A DNA stretch of 64,000 bases, taken from NCBI GenBank assembly GCA_964035545.1, contig OZ037767.1, forward strand, positions 26,583,628-26,647,627. The letters run 5' to 3'. The position numbers and the translations under genes were made by a program. The number at the start of each line of letters is the position of its first letter. The first letter of the stretch is position 1. The stretch comes from Bugula neritina. Its lineage: Eukaryota; Bryozoa; Gymnolaemata; Cheilostomatida; Bugulidae. The notes under the pieces were generated by a model. It did not search any database. It was not told where the DNA came from and was given only the letters and a program-made list of their open reading frames with translations. Shown piece by piece: positions 1 to 13,000 of this stretch.

Positions 1-198
1 ATATGGGTTGTTTCTTTCAACTTTAATAAAGGTTTTACAAATTACCTGTGTTTATATTTTTGTGATATCTAGCCACGGTTTGGGTGACCACACTACCAAG
101 CTGTAGATGTGCATACAATAACAGTGTCACTAAGAAGGGGATTTTTATCTTTTCTTGCGCCTAAATTGATAGCATTGGTTTTCATTTCTCCGCTTCAG

Positions 199-3116
199 GT
201 TTTGGTCTCAGCAGTCCAACATCACTTGCATACAGTCCCACGTCACCTGCATACAGTCCTACATCACCTGCATACAGTCCAATGTTGGATAGCTCTTCTC
301 TTTTAAGGAAAAAGCAAAAAAAGAAGTTTGCTGCACCTCCTCTTTTTAGGAATGTGACACCTATTCCTGAGATGGAAGCACCATCATTGCCATCAACACC
401 ACCGCCACTTCCACCTCGGCCACTACCACGTCAAGCACCGCCACCTCAGGCATTACCACGTCAGGTACCACCACTACCACGTCAAGCACCACTACTACCA
501 CCTCAGGCACTACCACTACCACCTCGAGCACTACCACCTCAGGCAATAAAGCTAGCAACTCGAGCATCAGTAGCAGCACCACCACTCTTGGCATCACAAC
601 CACTAACCACATTACCACAAATGGCACCACAATCCCTAGAAGAACCACCACCACCAACACTGCGTCAAAAGGCAAGATTTATGAATAGTTTCACACAGCC
701 GCCTTCAGCCTCCCAGGAGCAGCCATCTTCAGCCAGGTTAATTGGCAGTTTAGCAGCTGAAGTTGCATCTCATGCAAATCGTTTCGAGCCTCAGTGTTTT
801 AATCAAGCAGCAGCTTCTCTTGCCTTTGCTAAATCATCACCAGCACCACCACCACCTGGGGCGGCAGCATCACCACCTGGGGCAACAACAGGAACTCTAT
901 TGGCTGACAAAGCAGCAGAGCTCACAGTACGTAAATCGGCAGCAGCCGAACTTCTAGTGAAAGCAGCAGATTACAAACTAAGCAGTGGAGCAAAAACCCG
1001 CATACAAGCAGCTCCTGAATCTCGCCGGACACGGAAAGCTTTCAGAGAGTATTCAGCATCTGCAGATGTTGGGTTTTCTTTTGGCGGAAACTCAGCGCTG
1101 AAAGAACGATTTTCAGCTGATGAAATTAGGTTTGCTCATCGTGCAGGTTATGAATTCTGGTCAGCTAAGGATGCAGGTGGTCCATTTAGGTCAGCTGATA
1201 GTAGATGTGGTTTTTTTGGGTCAGCTTATGATATGGCAGGGATAGCATTTGAAGATGAATCTTTAGTTTCTTTCTCTGCTCGACATAGCACCCGCAGAAG
1301 AGGAGGCAGTCACATCAGTGTTATGGATATAAAAAACCGAAATGAGAAGCTAGATGATGCAAAGACTACGTCTACACCTCTACCAATATCACATGGGTTG
1401 TACAGAGCTAAAGAAGGTAAACTTTAATACATTCTCTTTAGAGTAATGCTTCTGTGTTGAGCAGGTGGTATAATGGTAACAATAACTTCCCTTTCTATGC
1501 TGCACTTCTTCTACTTCTATTATTGTATTATACTTCTATTACTGTATTCTACTTCTATTACTGTATTCTACTTCTATTACTGTATTCTACTCCTATTACT
1601 GTATTCTACTTCTATTAATGTATTCTACTTCTATTACTGTATTCTACTTCTATTACTGTAAACTACCTCAGGTAAAGACTTGAAGACCATCATCCTCTAT
1701 CCAGTCTCATTGACTGATGGATGGAAACAGGAGTTACATGTCATCGGCAAAGATATTCCAAAGCACGATCAGCGTATTGACTATCTAGTATGTGTTTAAA
1801 TTATCTTTGACTAAGTTATGTATTATTAACACTTACTAGACTTCAGTCCAGCAAACTGAAATCCGGTGAGATGTGGAAAATTTCAAGCTGTTTTCTGTTG
1901 ACTTACATTCTATTCGCTTTCTTGTTGGGGTAGAATTTGCATCTGTTTTAATATGTCTTAATTAGGTACTGTTTTTAGTTTTGCTATTTGAATTTTTGAT
2001 TTTATTTATTTTTTTTGGATTTCTAATTCATATAACATTAAAATTTTAAGTAAACGCTTGTTTTTGTTGTACTCTGGTGCCAAATTTTTTGCGGTTTATT
2101 AAAACTTGTATCTTAAATTTTGTTTATTCAGAAGATTATAAATTAATATAAGCTACATAGATTGCATTTTGTTGGCTTAGTGGCTGGAATACTATATGGT
2201 GAGTTTATTAATACCACAAGCTTAGTTCTGTCTGTAAAGCGTAACTCACAAGTATAAATTGCATATACTTGTTAAGTTATTTTCCAGTTGTCAATTGATG
2301 TTGATACTTGTGACATGGTATCATCATGTCACATGACTGCTATTGGTCACACCGCTCTGGTAGCAGTACACTGTCTCAAGGCAGAGTACTATTTGCTATA
2401 TTCTAGGGAGATGGAGCTGATGTTATACAAAGTCTAGTGGTTCAGCTAAAGAACAAAATAAGGTACTTTGACTCTGGTGCGTTGGAGAATTGCCTCATTC
2501 AGGCTGGTATAAAGTCTCTTGGTGAGTCATTCATTTTCTGGGAACTTCGCTCTCTTCCAACTCTTATTTCTCTCTTTCAGCTGTTAGCTTGTCTTGTAAT
2601 TTCTACATACACATTTTACTCTACATTTTTATAAAATGAAAATCGCTGCCTCCTGTAGCTGGAGTTATTCTCTCAACACAAGGCATCAGCAAGATCTCCT
2701 TGTGGAATTTTGTGTGATGTAATTCTTCAAGTTTCTCACTATGTGTTAGTTATTTTTATAGCTCGGGATTTCTTTATTCTGCAGGTAAAGTGGCTGCAAC
2801 AGAAATCCTGTGCCTTTTCCTGTGGCGGATGACTATGTTTGTAGCCTTAGTTGAGCAGTTTGAGCAGTTGGAGGTTGCGCCGCCCACCCCTATTGAGTGG
2901 CTGGTCGAGAGGTTGGACATCAAAAACAAAAATTCTCCTTTACTTTCCGACATGCCGAGATGGTTCTCCAGGTTTCCTCAAACAGGTTCCTTCAGCTTCT
3001 GGAACTTGGCTAAAAAGCATAGCATGGTGCTGCAGACCCTTGGCATGGGCTCTCGGTGGAGTTGTGTACTCATGAATATGATGTGCACTAAGGATCTCAC
3101 TCTCGAACTTCGGTGA
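199..3116 (+). CDS. 3' part of a proline-rich gene, possibly PARP4/VWA-like (5' end outside window)
   Basis: Exons 199-1416, 1672-1787, 2407-2521 and 2785-3116 (stop TGA) join in consistent phase, with AG acceptors and GT donors at every junction. The first exon needs one base from an exon left of the window, so the start is missing. The protein opens with three RNA-polymerase-II-tail-like heptads, then a basic stretch, a Pro/Gln/Arg-rich low-complexity region (about 385-660) and a degenerate repeat region rich in FxSA/GF motifs. It ends in a folded C-terminal region containing GIKSLG and, about 80 residues later, an LGxxxxW motif. That ending recalls the C-terminus of vault PARP (PARP4) and relatives, which also have proline-rich linkers after the VWA domain. 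The family call is from memory of the motif pattern and is uncertain; no VWA or PARP catalytic domain lies inside the window. The gene model itself is more secure than the name. Confidence 0.55.
213..281 (+). repeat. Three tandem CTD-like heptads (SPTSxAY)
   Basis: Three consecutive 21-bp coding units (213-233, 234-254, 255-275) encode SPTSLAY, SPTSPAY and SPTSPAY, followed by SPM. The register equals the YSPTSPx heptad of the RNA polymerase II largest-subunit tail, but the rest of the protein is not RPB1. Confidence 0.75.
1504..1669 (+). repeat. 19-bp pyrimidine-rich minisatellite running into a 3' splice site
   Basis: About eight to nine copies of a 19-bp unit (tattctacttctattactg) end directly before the CAG acceptor at 1671. 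The pyrimidine-rich repeat itself supplies the polypyrimidine tract of the exon starting at 1672. The long open frame over this stretch is a by-product of the repeat. Confidence 0.8.
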
Positions 3117-4063
3117 GAACTTCCTACCATTGACACTAAAATTGTGCCACAAAACTTCTGTTCTCTATTTTTAGAAACTAGTATTATCATATTTTTGCAC
3201 TTTTTCCTTTCTATTTCAAGACCGGTATAATATTTTGTGTGATTGTACTGTGATTCATTTTTTGAAGACTGTGTTGAAAAAATTTGTAGAACTTTCTTTC
3301 TAGTTTTCTAATTTATCTTTATTGTATATGTACTATTACAATTTTGATTATTTTCGATTGCATTTATTCAACTTTGTGCAGGCAACTGGCACTTTTGTGT
3401 TATTGAATTTGTTATATATTGTCTTATATAATAGTTGTAACTTCATTTATATTTTGTGTTATTTAACTAAACACTCACTTCTATCATCTTACTAATACTT
3501 CAAATTAAAATACACCTCAACTTTCAAGCCACTTTGGGCACTCTTGTTGTGTGATTTACAAAGAGGAGACAACTTTATTCTTTAGTCAATAGTCAATCCA
3601 AACTACATGTATACTATATCCATTAAGTACTGGGCATGGATTGAATACTTTATATACCACAACTTATGCATGCTATATCACAGTTATTATTCGATAAGTC
3701 AATATCTCATTGTGAAATCATGATTTGTGTACACATAACATAATCGCATGTTTGCCAACTCTAACTGTATTATTATAAGATATTGTTGGTTGACTGTTGC
3801 TAGGTAACAGTATATCTTATTGACCTGTGCTATTGCTTGAATACCTGATTGCATATTCATAAAAGGTAAGCGATATTACCTGCTTTCTTTCTCTCTGCTC
3901 TTTTAACATGTGTTCATCAAATTAAGTGAGTGAAGTGAAAGTTGTGTAATTGTTAGTTTCTCTTTCTTCAGTCATTGTGTAGTGAGTAATTAGGAGAAGT
4001 GAGAAAACTAGCTGGTGCAGGGAAAAGGAACAGCTACCACTTACGATTTTTTCATCACAATTC
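3117..4063. other. Intergenic region and probable 5' UTR of the next gene
   Basis: AT-rich DNA between the stop at 3116 and the ATG at 4064 of the next gene on the same strand. No coding exon with usable splice sites was found. The last 150 bp or so before 4064 are presumably leader, and no clear promoter element stands out. Confidence 0.5.
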
Positions 4064-7000
4064 ATGGAAACCATGGATACCGGTTCTAAAGAAGGTAAGA
4101 ATTTACTTGTCTTTGGATCTTTCCAATCAGTCCTGTCTATTCGCATTAATTATTTTGTATCTTATAAAATAACATACGCTGCCTAACAAATTTGTATAAC
4201 ACTTCTTCAAATAACTGTGGCGTTACTTATAATGAAGAAAATATTTTGAATATTCTAATTGGAAATAAATAAAATTATTTCACTACTTCCTTTTAAGCTG
4301 TGATCATATTTTGCTTCAAGAATGTGTACGTTGGCTTTCATTTCCGCTAGGGGTTGTGGCACCGGCATTAAAATTTTATCAATTATTGCAGGCCAAACTC
4401 GAATGATACACGTCCAAACTGAGACGAAGAACTTGGACATTAGCGTAGATCTTGCATGCAATGTCCAAGGATTAAAGGAAAGCATAGAAGAGGTAGAAGG
4501 GATTCCTGTCCAACAGCAGGGAATTATTCTCAACGGGAAAGAGCTGAATCATAGCGAGGACTTGCCACAACAAGATGAACTAACACTTCAATTGGTTGTG
4601 AAATCAGAGAACAGTGTTGAAGAGTCTGCTGCAGGTAATTAAGTTGAGGATCCATTTCTTATATGCTTGTCTTTTTGCCATCTATACTTAAACGGTAGGT
4701 GCAGTAATGAAGAAATTGAGAAAAGCCAATGTACTAGACTAGAAGTGTAGCAAAAAAGTTATGTCCAACTTGCGCTTTAAACCAAAATTTATCCAAAAAA
4801 TATCAAAGAACTTAGGCTATCAATTTCTACTATTGCACCTAGTAACTAAGTTAAGAAATTTTTTCATGGTGAAGTAAGCTACCGGAATTCAGATTCAGAA
4901 TTCTTTTTTTGATAAACTAAGTAATTCCTTTCTTATTCAGCATTGATACCGTGTGTCTTAGACACAAATTGGTCTCCATATTATGTGAATGTTATAAGTT
5001 CAAGTTTCTATGACACTATAGATAATAGGTCCACAGTTAAATTACAGATAAATAATGTGCTTGTTTATGCAAAGGTAGTCATCTCTTCAGCTGCTAAGGT
5101 TCAAATGTTTGCCTCTGAAACTACTGAAGGCACCTTTCCTTTGGGAACAGATTAATAAAGAAACTAATTTTAGGATTTTGTATATGCATTTATTTTGACA
5201 TTAAGAGAATATATAGTTATATTAATACTAAATGTTGAAAAGTAATAGCCAAAAAGTACTTTGTGGTGGTGATGCCTAGTATACCGTTACTCTGTTAAAT
5301 CATCTACTTTCAAACCAAAACTTAACCCTCTTTTTATAGCAATTTATAGTAGAGGTAAGTGCAACTGGTTTTTTGAATTTCTCCTTAGTTTTAATACAGA
5401 AGAATAGGAATACGTAATAGTTTTAGTTGGCCTTGAGTCTTGTTGTGCTGTAACTAAGTATGTTGAATGCATGATGCTTAAATCTATGTCAGCAGGTTTT
5501 TTATGGCTGTTATTAGATAATGCGAAAGCTTAAGAATATGTTTAATTAATAAATCAACTTGATATAAAAAAAAGCATGGAGATTGTTTGCGGCTTTCTTA
5601 TACTATTGAGTAGGCAACAGTGTTTTCTAACTTCATTTGAAACAAATAATTTGAAAGAACATATATGTTATAATACAAAGACATTGCTTGGAAAAAAATA
5701 GTTTTATTAGAGTTTGTGCTTATTTTGACCTCCGGGTAATTTCTGTCACATCTTTTCTTTGCAGAGGCAGCAGAAGAATATGCTGAGGCTGACTTTGAAG
5801 GTAAATAAACTTTTTATGAGAGTTTGCATTGTCTAGATTTACTACTTGGAAAAGTGTGACACGATGTAGTTTACATAATGTGTGAGCTTTGTTTTGGTAG
5901 AGATTGAATGTACATGTAATAGTATGCAGCTTTGCAAATACTCTGTTAGTTATTTGCTCCTATAGCTATAACTTACAGCCCTATAATAACTTTTATGTTT
6001 GTTTTTTGGCAAGAATAACTCGCGGTTTTAAGTTGTATCTAAGTGTGGGAAATTACGGTACTTACCAGAGCTTATAAATAAAATATAGATGCTACTCACT
6101 GCGTACCTCTATATGTCGTTGCGTGTTTGTGCTTTCCGTAAGGTTCTTTGAATATTGTAGACTCGACATCTCTTGATAAAGCTGGTTCGGCTAACCAGGA
6201 TCTCAAGGAAAAAGACAAAGGTAAACAAGTTTAGGATTGTTTACTGTGTTTTATTAGCTTACTTGAAAGCAACGTGACATTTTTAATAGCCAATTTCTCA
6301 TTTTCATGACTGTGTATTGCTGAGCTCTAATACACTCTTATTTAGAAGGACTTATGATCAAATGTAAAAGAAAACGTATCTGAGCGACATATCATGTCTA
6401 TTTAGTATTATATCAGCTGTAGAAAGCAGAACCTGATCTTTATAAGGCTTTCTAGCTGACTATAAACTTCTATTCATGCTGCCTGAAAGCCATGCTGACA
6501 ACATGCTTTAAGTAGCCCAATATTAGTTTTGGTTAAATACCTTCTGCCACCAACGGCTTATGAAGTTTAATCCATCATGCATGCTTGCCAAACATGCTAT
6601 ATAATGCTTCTAACCAATAAACTATACATTCATCTTTGTTAAATTATTTTTTCCTGTGAAGTGGTAATGTATGTAATGCACTTTTATAACGCTCTGTTCA
6701 ATTTTTCTTACATGTTATATTATCCTAAAGGATTATTTTAGCAATTTTTTCTCAGCAGGTCTTTTTTGGGGTTTTAAATACATAAATTTATATTATGAAG
6801 TTATGCCGAGTAAACTAGAAAAATATGTTAGTTTATTTCTACGTTAGATTTTCATCAAGTGCTTGTGTCTTTTTAGAAACAGTTTCTGTTAACACTGGGT
6901 TAGAGAGTCCGAATCCCCAGAAAGCAGGTAAGAATACTTTTGTAAACTCATTTGCATGATTATATAGTATAAAGCTATCTATCAGTCAATTAATCTCCAA

Positions 7001-10000
7001 TCATTGAACTCTTTATTAGCATGATATAAGGATAATTAAAATTACCATTTTGTATGAAGAGGTAACTGGTTGAAAGACTAACGCAATATGTAACAATAAG
7101 TATACTGCGTTTCCTTGCCATTTCTTTATCTAATGCATTTGAGTAAATGTGTATGATATATTCATGTACAAAAGTGCTATTGCATACATTTTTAACTTTC
7201 ATCAATACATTTTCATGCATCTGTCAGCATAATCTTACAAAGCAATATTATGAATTGATTAGTATCACTTCTAATTTTATCTATTAGAAATCTGTTAACA
7301 GGTTGTTAAACTTGAAGGACTTCAGGTTTTTGTTATCGCTAAGATCATTGAAGTTAATTAGCTGTAACTTGATTATTGAACTTACGTTGAATGTTTCTGT
7401 TTCCATGTTTGTAAAAATATCTTAAAACTGTTTTTACATGCCACATTTCTCACAAGTACAGAATGAATACTATTGGGTTATTATACTTCTTATTCCGGAA
7501 TATTGAGTTTACTGTATTATGTGAGAGCTCAGTGTGTAAATGCTAATAAACCATTGGACGAAGTACAACTACTTGTTTCACCCTGTCATTGATAGGTAGT
7601 CCTATTTCTGTTGCGTTCCTAGACGATGGTGTTGACTCTCTGGTATCAGACCACTATCAGACCCTAACAGACATGCTCAGTAAGCGGGTGGAGGAACTCA
7701 CATCTGGTCATTTCAAATCCTATACTCAGTTGTCAGTCTTACAGCAAACAGCCAATCACATTTCATCACACATGAAACACAACGAAGACTTTTTGTCAAA
7801 GATGTCTAAAGCTCTCGAAATAACAATGAACTCTTTAAGCAAACTCAACAAAACGATAATAAACAAAATTGAAGAAGAGCATCTTCAAACTTGGCTGTCT
7901 ACATCAATCACTTCACAAGGTTTGTATCAATGACCATTCATATTTGGTGTCTGATAACACTGGCCAATCAGATCACATGATCCATACTACCAGCCATTTA
8001 ACATTAAGTTAGTTATATAGTTTACATTGTAACGGAGCATTAATAATTTTGTATTCTTTTATTTAGTCATTTTGCATGCACTTGTATAATATTAGAGGCA
8101 ACTAATATATTCTACAACTATTTTAGCTTGTTTAATACAAGATTTGAAAGGCTGATTTAAAGTTTATTACTTTAATGTAAAGTATAATTTGAGTTACTTT
8201 GTGTATTCCAAGTTTATGCAGACTATAACGTTTCTCATTCTACTTCCTTAGATGCATCAGAACAATCCAAGTCAAGAGATTTGATGGCGAAGGCAGCCGA
8301 GTTGAGAGAAGCTGTTGCTGCCTCAGAGTTGCAGTTTGCTGCCGTTACTAAGGTGTGACATTCTATACTTGGTGTGACATTATTCTATATTTGATGTGAC
8401 ATTCTATACTTGGTGTGACATTATTCTATATTTGATGTGACATTCTATACTTGGTGTGACATTATTCTATATTTGATGTGACATTATTTTATATTTGGTG
8501 TGACATTATTCTATGATTGGTGTACGATAATGATTAAGACTAAAATATAATATGCCTTTAATATTGCTTTCTCTCTGTAAAATTGCATATGCGCTATACC
8601 TATAAATTGTTATTGCTAATATAGCAGCTAGGTTATATGCTACTTGATACACTATTTACAAGTTATATGCATAAATCTATAGGTATTTGCTTGTTCTTTC
8701 TAAACAGTTGTGTGCTGAAATGGAGGTGAACACAGCTGAGGCTCAGCAAATGGCTGTAGATGCCAGAATTGCTGCCGAGGAAGCTGCCAGAAAAGTAGAA
8801 GAGGCTGAGAAGGCAGCCAGAGAAAAGGTAGCCATTCTAATTTTATATTCAAAATACAGATTGTCTTTTCCCTGCACTAACTAATAGCAAGCACAGCTGT
8901 ACTGTGCCGTAAGCTGTGAAGGAATGCATAGATATAGATGCTGTGTGTGAGATGTATTTGATATGTTTAGAGTTCCCACAATACACTCAAATGTTTTACT
9001 GGTATGTCTATGTATTTATAATGTAGTTCTATCATTTGTAATTTCACCATCAAGTTTTGTATCTAGCGTTTATTATGGGATATCGGAAAACTCTTTCTGG
9101 TTGATATATTTTGCATGAAGCTCTTGATGTATCCATCTAGCATGTCATTTTAATCTGTGTTGTATCCATCTAGCATGTCATCATATTCTGTGTTGTATCC
9201 ATCTAGCATGTCGTCATATGTGTTGCATCCATTTGCTATGTCACCATTTTCTGTGTAGCAAACCATAATCATAGAATCAAACTTTCTTTGTGTGAATAGC
9301 ATTCTTATATACAATCTATTTGTTCTGCAACGGCAACGGGATATATAAGTTCTACGTTTAGTCACACTCTAAAGCCAACTGCTGCATGTTCTTGTAACTC
9401 TTGCCATGTTTTCATCACACTTCCTGTTTACTATCTAGGCTCGTGTTGAAGAAGAAAAACGACAAAAAGCCAAAGAGCTGGAAAAGCGACAACAAGAAGA
9501 AGAAAGAATTAGATTAGAGAAAGAAGCAAAACGCAAAGCTGAAATGGCAGAATTAAAAGGCACTCCTGAGGAACAAGAGAGGATAAATCCTGCTAACTGG
9601 CCAACATACACGTTAGTGTAGCTTTGACTATGTCAAATGCTATGTACAGTTATATATACCTACAATTATGTATTTACATTGTAGCATACAAATATAGTAT
9701 ATTGATGGTACTTGTTAATATATGGTGGCATTGAAAGATTATATTACAAGTATTAGTTGCTATATGACATAATTTAGGGAATATATTACAAATATATGCT
9801 ACTATATTATGGCAATGTATAGCTATTATATTACAAGGTAAAAGATACAACATAAAAACACTGTCTTTCAGCTACAGACTACAAACTGCCAATGATTTTG
9901 ATGCCTCATACTCGTGTATAATCCGAGCTTTGCCGGGTGTTTTGGCGCAAGATGATGTCACTGTGACAAAAGTCCACCAATTAGAATCCCAGCTGCAGCT

Positions 10001-13000
10001 AGAAAATAATGATGAGCTTATTAGCAATATAATTCAGCTAAAGCCATCATTGCCAACTAACGGAGATGGAGATGATGTTAGCATAAGCTCTCGCTCTTTG
10101 GAGGTAAAAAAGTTTAATGACTAGTTTATTTGATGCAGTAGTAAGGTTGAGTAGGGTATTTTTACTTTTTGGCATTTCAATAGAATTATCTTTTTAAAGC
10201 AAATTTATTGCACATGTTCGTAATGAGTTGTTGATAGTACTTCACATTGATACCAGGTGTATATAGAATGAGCAGTCAAACTATACACTTAAGTTTAGTA
10301 ATTTGTTGCACTGATTTGTTTGTTAAATAAATATTAGAAGTATTGAATTGTTTGCAGTTCATTATATCAATGGTACAGTTTTCATGTTTCACTTGGTTTC
10401 TTTTGAACCATCAACAATACTTTTCATTCATGATTTAATCAGGTTAATCTGATAAGACAGGAATACAAATACTGGCTCTAAACCTTTGCTAATTACAGTC
10501 ATGTTATGTAATAAAGGAGTTTTGCATGCACAATTGACTAATTCAATGTTATTATGTTTATGTATCCTGCTCATAACCGGGTATATGGTTGGGTTAATTG
10601 AGTTGTTTTAATCAAGTGTGCCTGTCAGATAATATAATAAATGTGGCATGTGTGAACAGGTATGTTTCAGTTGCGAACTATATTTAATTTGTTTCTATTA
10701 ATGCACACTATTTTACAGTTCATTGACCCATTGAACTTCTACTTAATTTATTTTCTGTATAAGCTTGGATATTATATTACCATGTTTCATGTTATATGAG
10801 GTGCTGACAAGGTGATGCTTAGTGTTTTCATGGGCACAGATTCTCTCTTCTGTTGTTCAACTGGCAGAAGTATTTTATAGACTCTACGATATAATATCGA
10901 GCATTGACTGTAAGACTCTGGCCTAAGGAAATGCTTTTGCTTCACTTAGCTGCAGTAGTGGAGAAATTGAAATAGCCTAAGATTTTTATTTTTTTCTAAA
11001 TTTTGTTTTGGGGGGAGGGTTGAAGTTCTGAAATGAACATAGCTTCTTTTGCTACATTTTCCATCCAAGATGCAGGTTTGTTTTAATTCTTGCACCTACT
11101 TGCTTGCTCATACTTTTATCAAATCTACCTTCCCTTTACCTTTAGTCTTTGATAAGATCAACAATGTAAATTATGTAAAAATAAAAGAAAATCTCTTTAT
11201 TCCACCTTTCCTGCCACTCGATCAGGGCATAGCGGTGAAAGGTGAGCAAAAGAAAATTAGCAAAGGGTCGGTTGGCTGTTGAGGGACTGTCTGTCTGTTT
11301 ATTTGGTATCATAATGCTTATTTCCAGAATATCGTGGCATCTAGTGAAGAACCTTTGTCTGTACTCCTCCCTCACTGCGCTCCAAGAAACACATCTAAAG
11401 AGATCATTGTTTTGTGGAAACCACTGCACAGCCTCACCTGGCAGGCAATAGATGCTAAAGACTGCAACATAGAGTCTGTAAAAGTAAGTTCTATATTCAA
11501 CTATTTAGTGTTTATTTCCATTTGCAAAATTTTATTAGGTCATGGAATTTAAACTGATTATATAGTTTTAAAATAAGCGTTGTTTTGTCTCAAGGACTAA
11601 TAAACAAGTACTGAATGATTTTAATCAGTAATAGCTGCTTAGTAACAATAAATAAATATTTTGCACAATCTCACGAAAGTTGTATAGTATTCATACTTAT
11701 CTGATAGGATGCAAAACTAGTGGAATGCAGGCCCACTGGGTTGGGTGTGTTTGCTGTGGTACACAGGCTGAAAACAGATAAATTTGCTTTCACCAAGAGG
11801 GGTGGGAAAGTGTTCTCCACCGTTGATGGCAGATTATGTGTTCAATGCAGACCTGGAGCTTTTAGAGTCAACACTCCATTCTCTATGCAGGTAAAGACAT
11901 TGAAACGACTAGATTGTATTTTCAATTATACTATGTCTACTTCTTTTATGTAAAGAAATGTAGCACGCCAAATCACATACCAGATTATACTTGGTGTATA
12001 AAAACTTGATTTAGTAAACTCCACCTGTGGATGAGCAGTTAATAAATCTTACTCACTATTAGTTTGCTGTTATTTGCTGTTGTTTACTGGAACAAAATAT
12101 AAGCTACTACTACTACTACTACTACTGCTGCTGCTACTGTTACTGTTATTACTACCATTACTACTGCTATTACTACTCTCTTCCTTTTGCCTCTGCTTTG
12201 TTCTATTTAAATATAATAAAGTTATTAATGTGAAGGTTTAGATACTGGGAACTACAACTTTTACAAGTATTTTACTATAGCTGTGGTGTGCATGACTCTG
12301 TTTCACCAGCTTTCTGTGTTGTAGATTCAACCAGTAGAGCTCGCCTCGGTGTCTGATGTGAAAGTGAGGTTTCCAGATGAATGTAGTGACCTAATATCTT
12401 CTAGTCCAATAGTAAGCTTGCAATTTCCTTCTTCAAAGCTAAATCGTCCAATCAGCATCATAACTCCCATACCAGCCAATTCAGCAAAACCCAAGAGACC
12501 AGCTACTGCTGTTCCTGATAAGGAAAAGCCCAAGTCTTCATCTCGACCTGCCTCAGCCTTTGGTTTGGGTTCTTACAGCAAAGAAGGTGAGTTATTCTAT
12601 CTTGCAGTGAATACCTCGCAAAGTGCTGCATGAGCTCCTACTGAATATCACTCGCTAGAGTTTTGGTTGCAATTTAAAAAGATGAAGAACCACTACTATA
12701 AATGTATGTAATACCTAGCAACTGTTTGTCAACCGCCAACATAATATTGTGGTTCAAGTATGTAATTTACGTAATTTCTGTGTTTTTCCGTATTTTAGTG
12801 ATGTCTTTTCACTCAGCATTTTTAAAAGTTTTCTGCACTATTTTAGCATTTCTCTAGAATGTAATATAGGTGCTACATTCATATTGTATTACAAGAGTTT
12901 TGAAAAAGAATATAGTTTCCATTATTTTGAGCTTCTTTTGATATAAATTATTAAGCCAACATAAATTAGGTCATATACATAATGCTTGTAGTAGTAAAAG

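Noticed and set aside
361-675. 104-codon Val/Leu-rich minus-strand frame
   Set aside because: It is the antisense shadow of the proline/alanine-rich coding exon.
11049-11282. 77-codon open frame between exons 10 and 11 of the death-domain gene
   Set aside because: It overlaps the truncated MITE and has no splice sites that keep phase 0 between the flanking exons.
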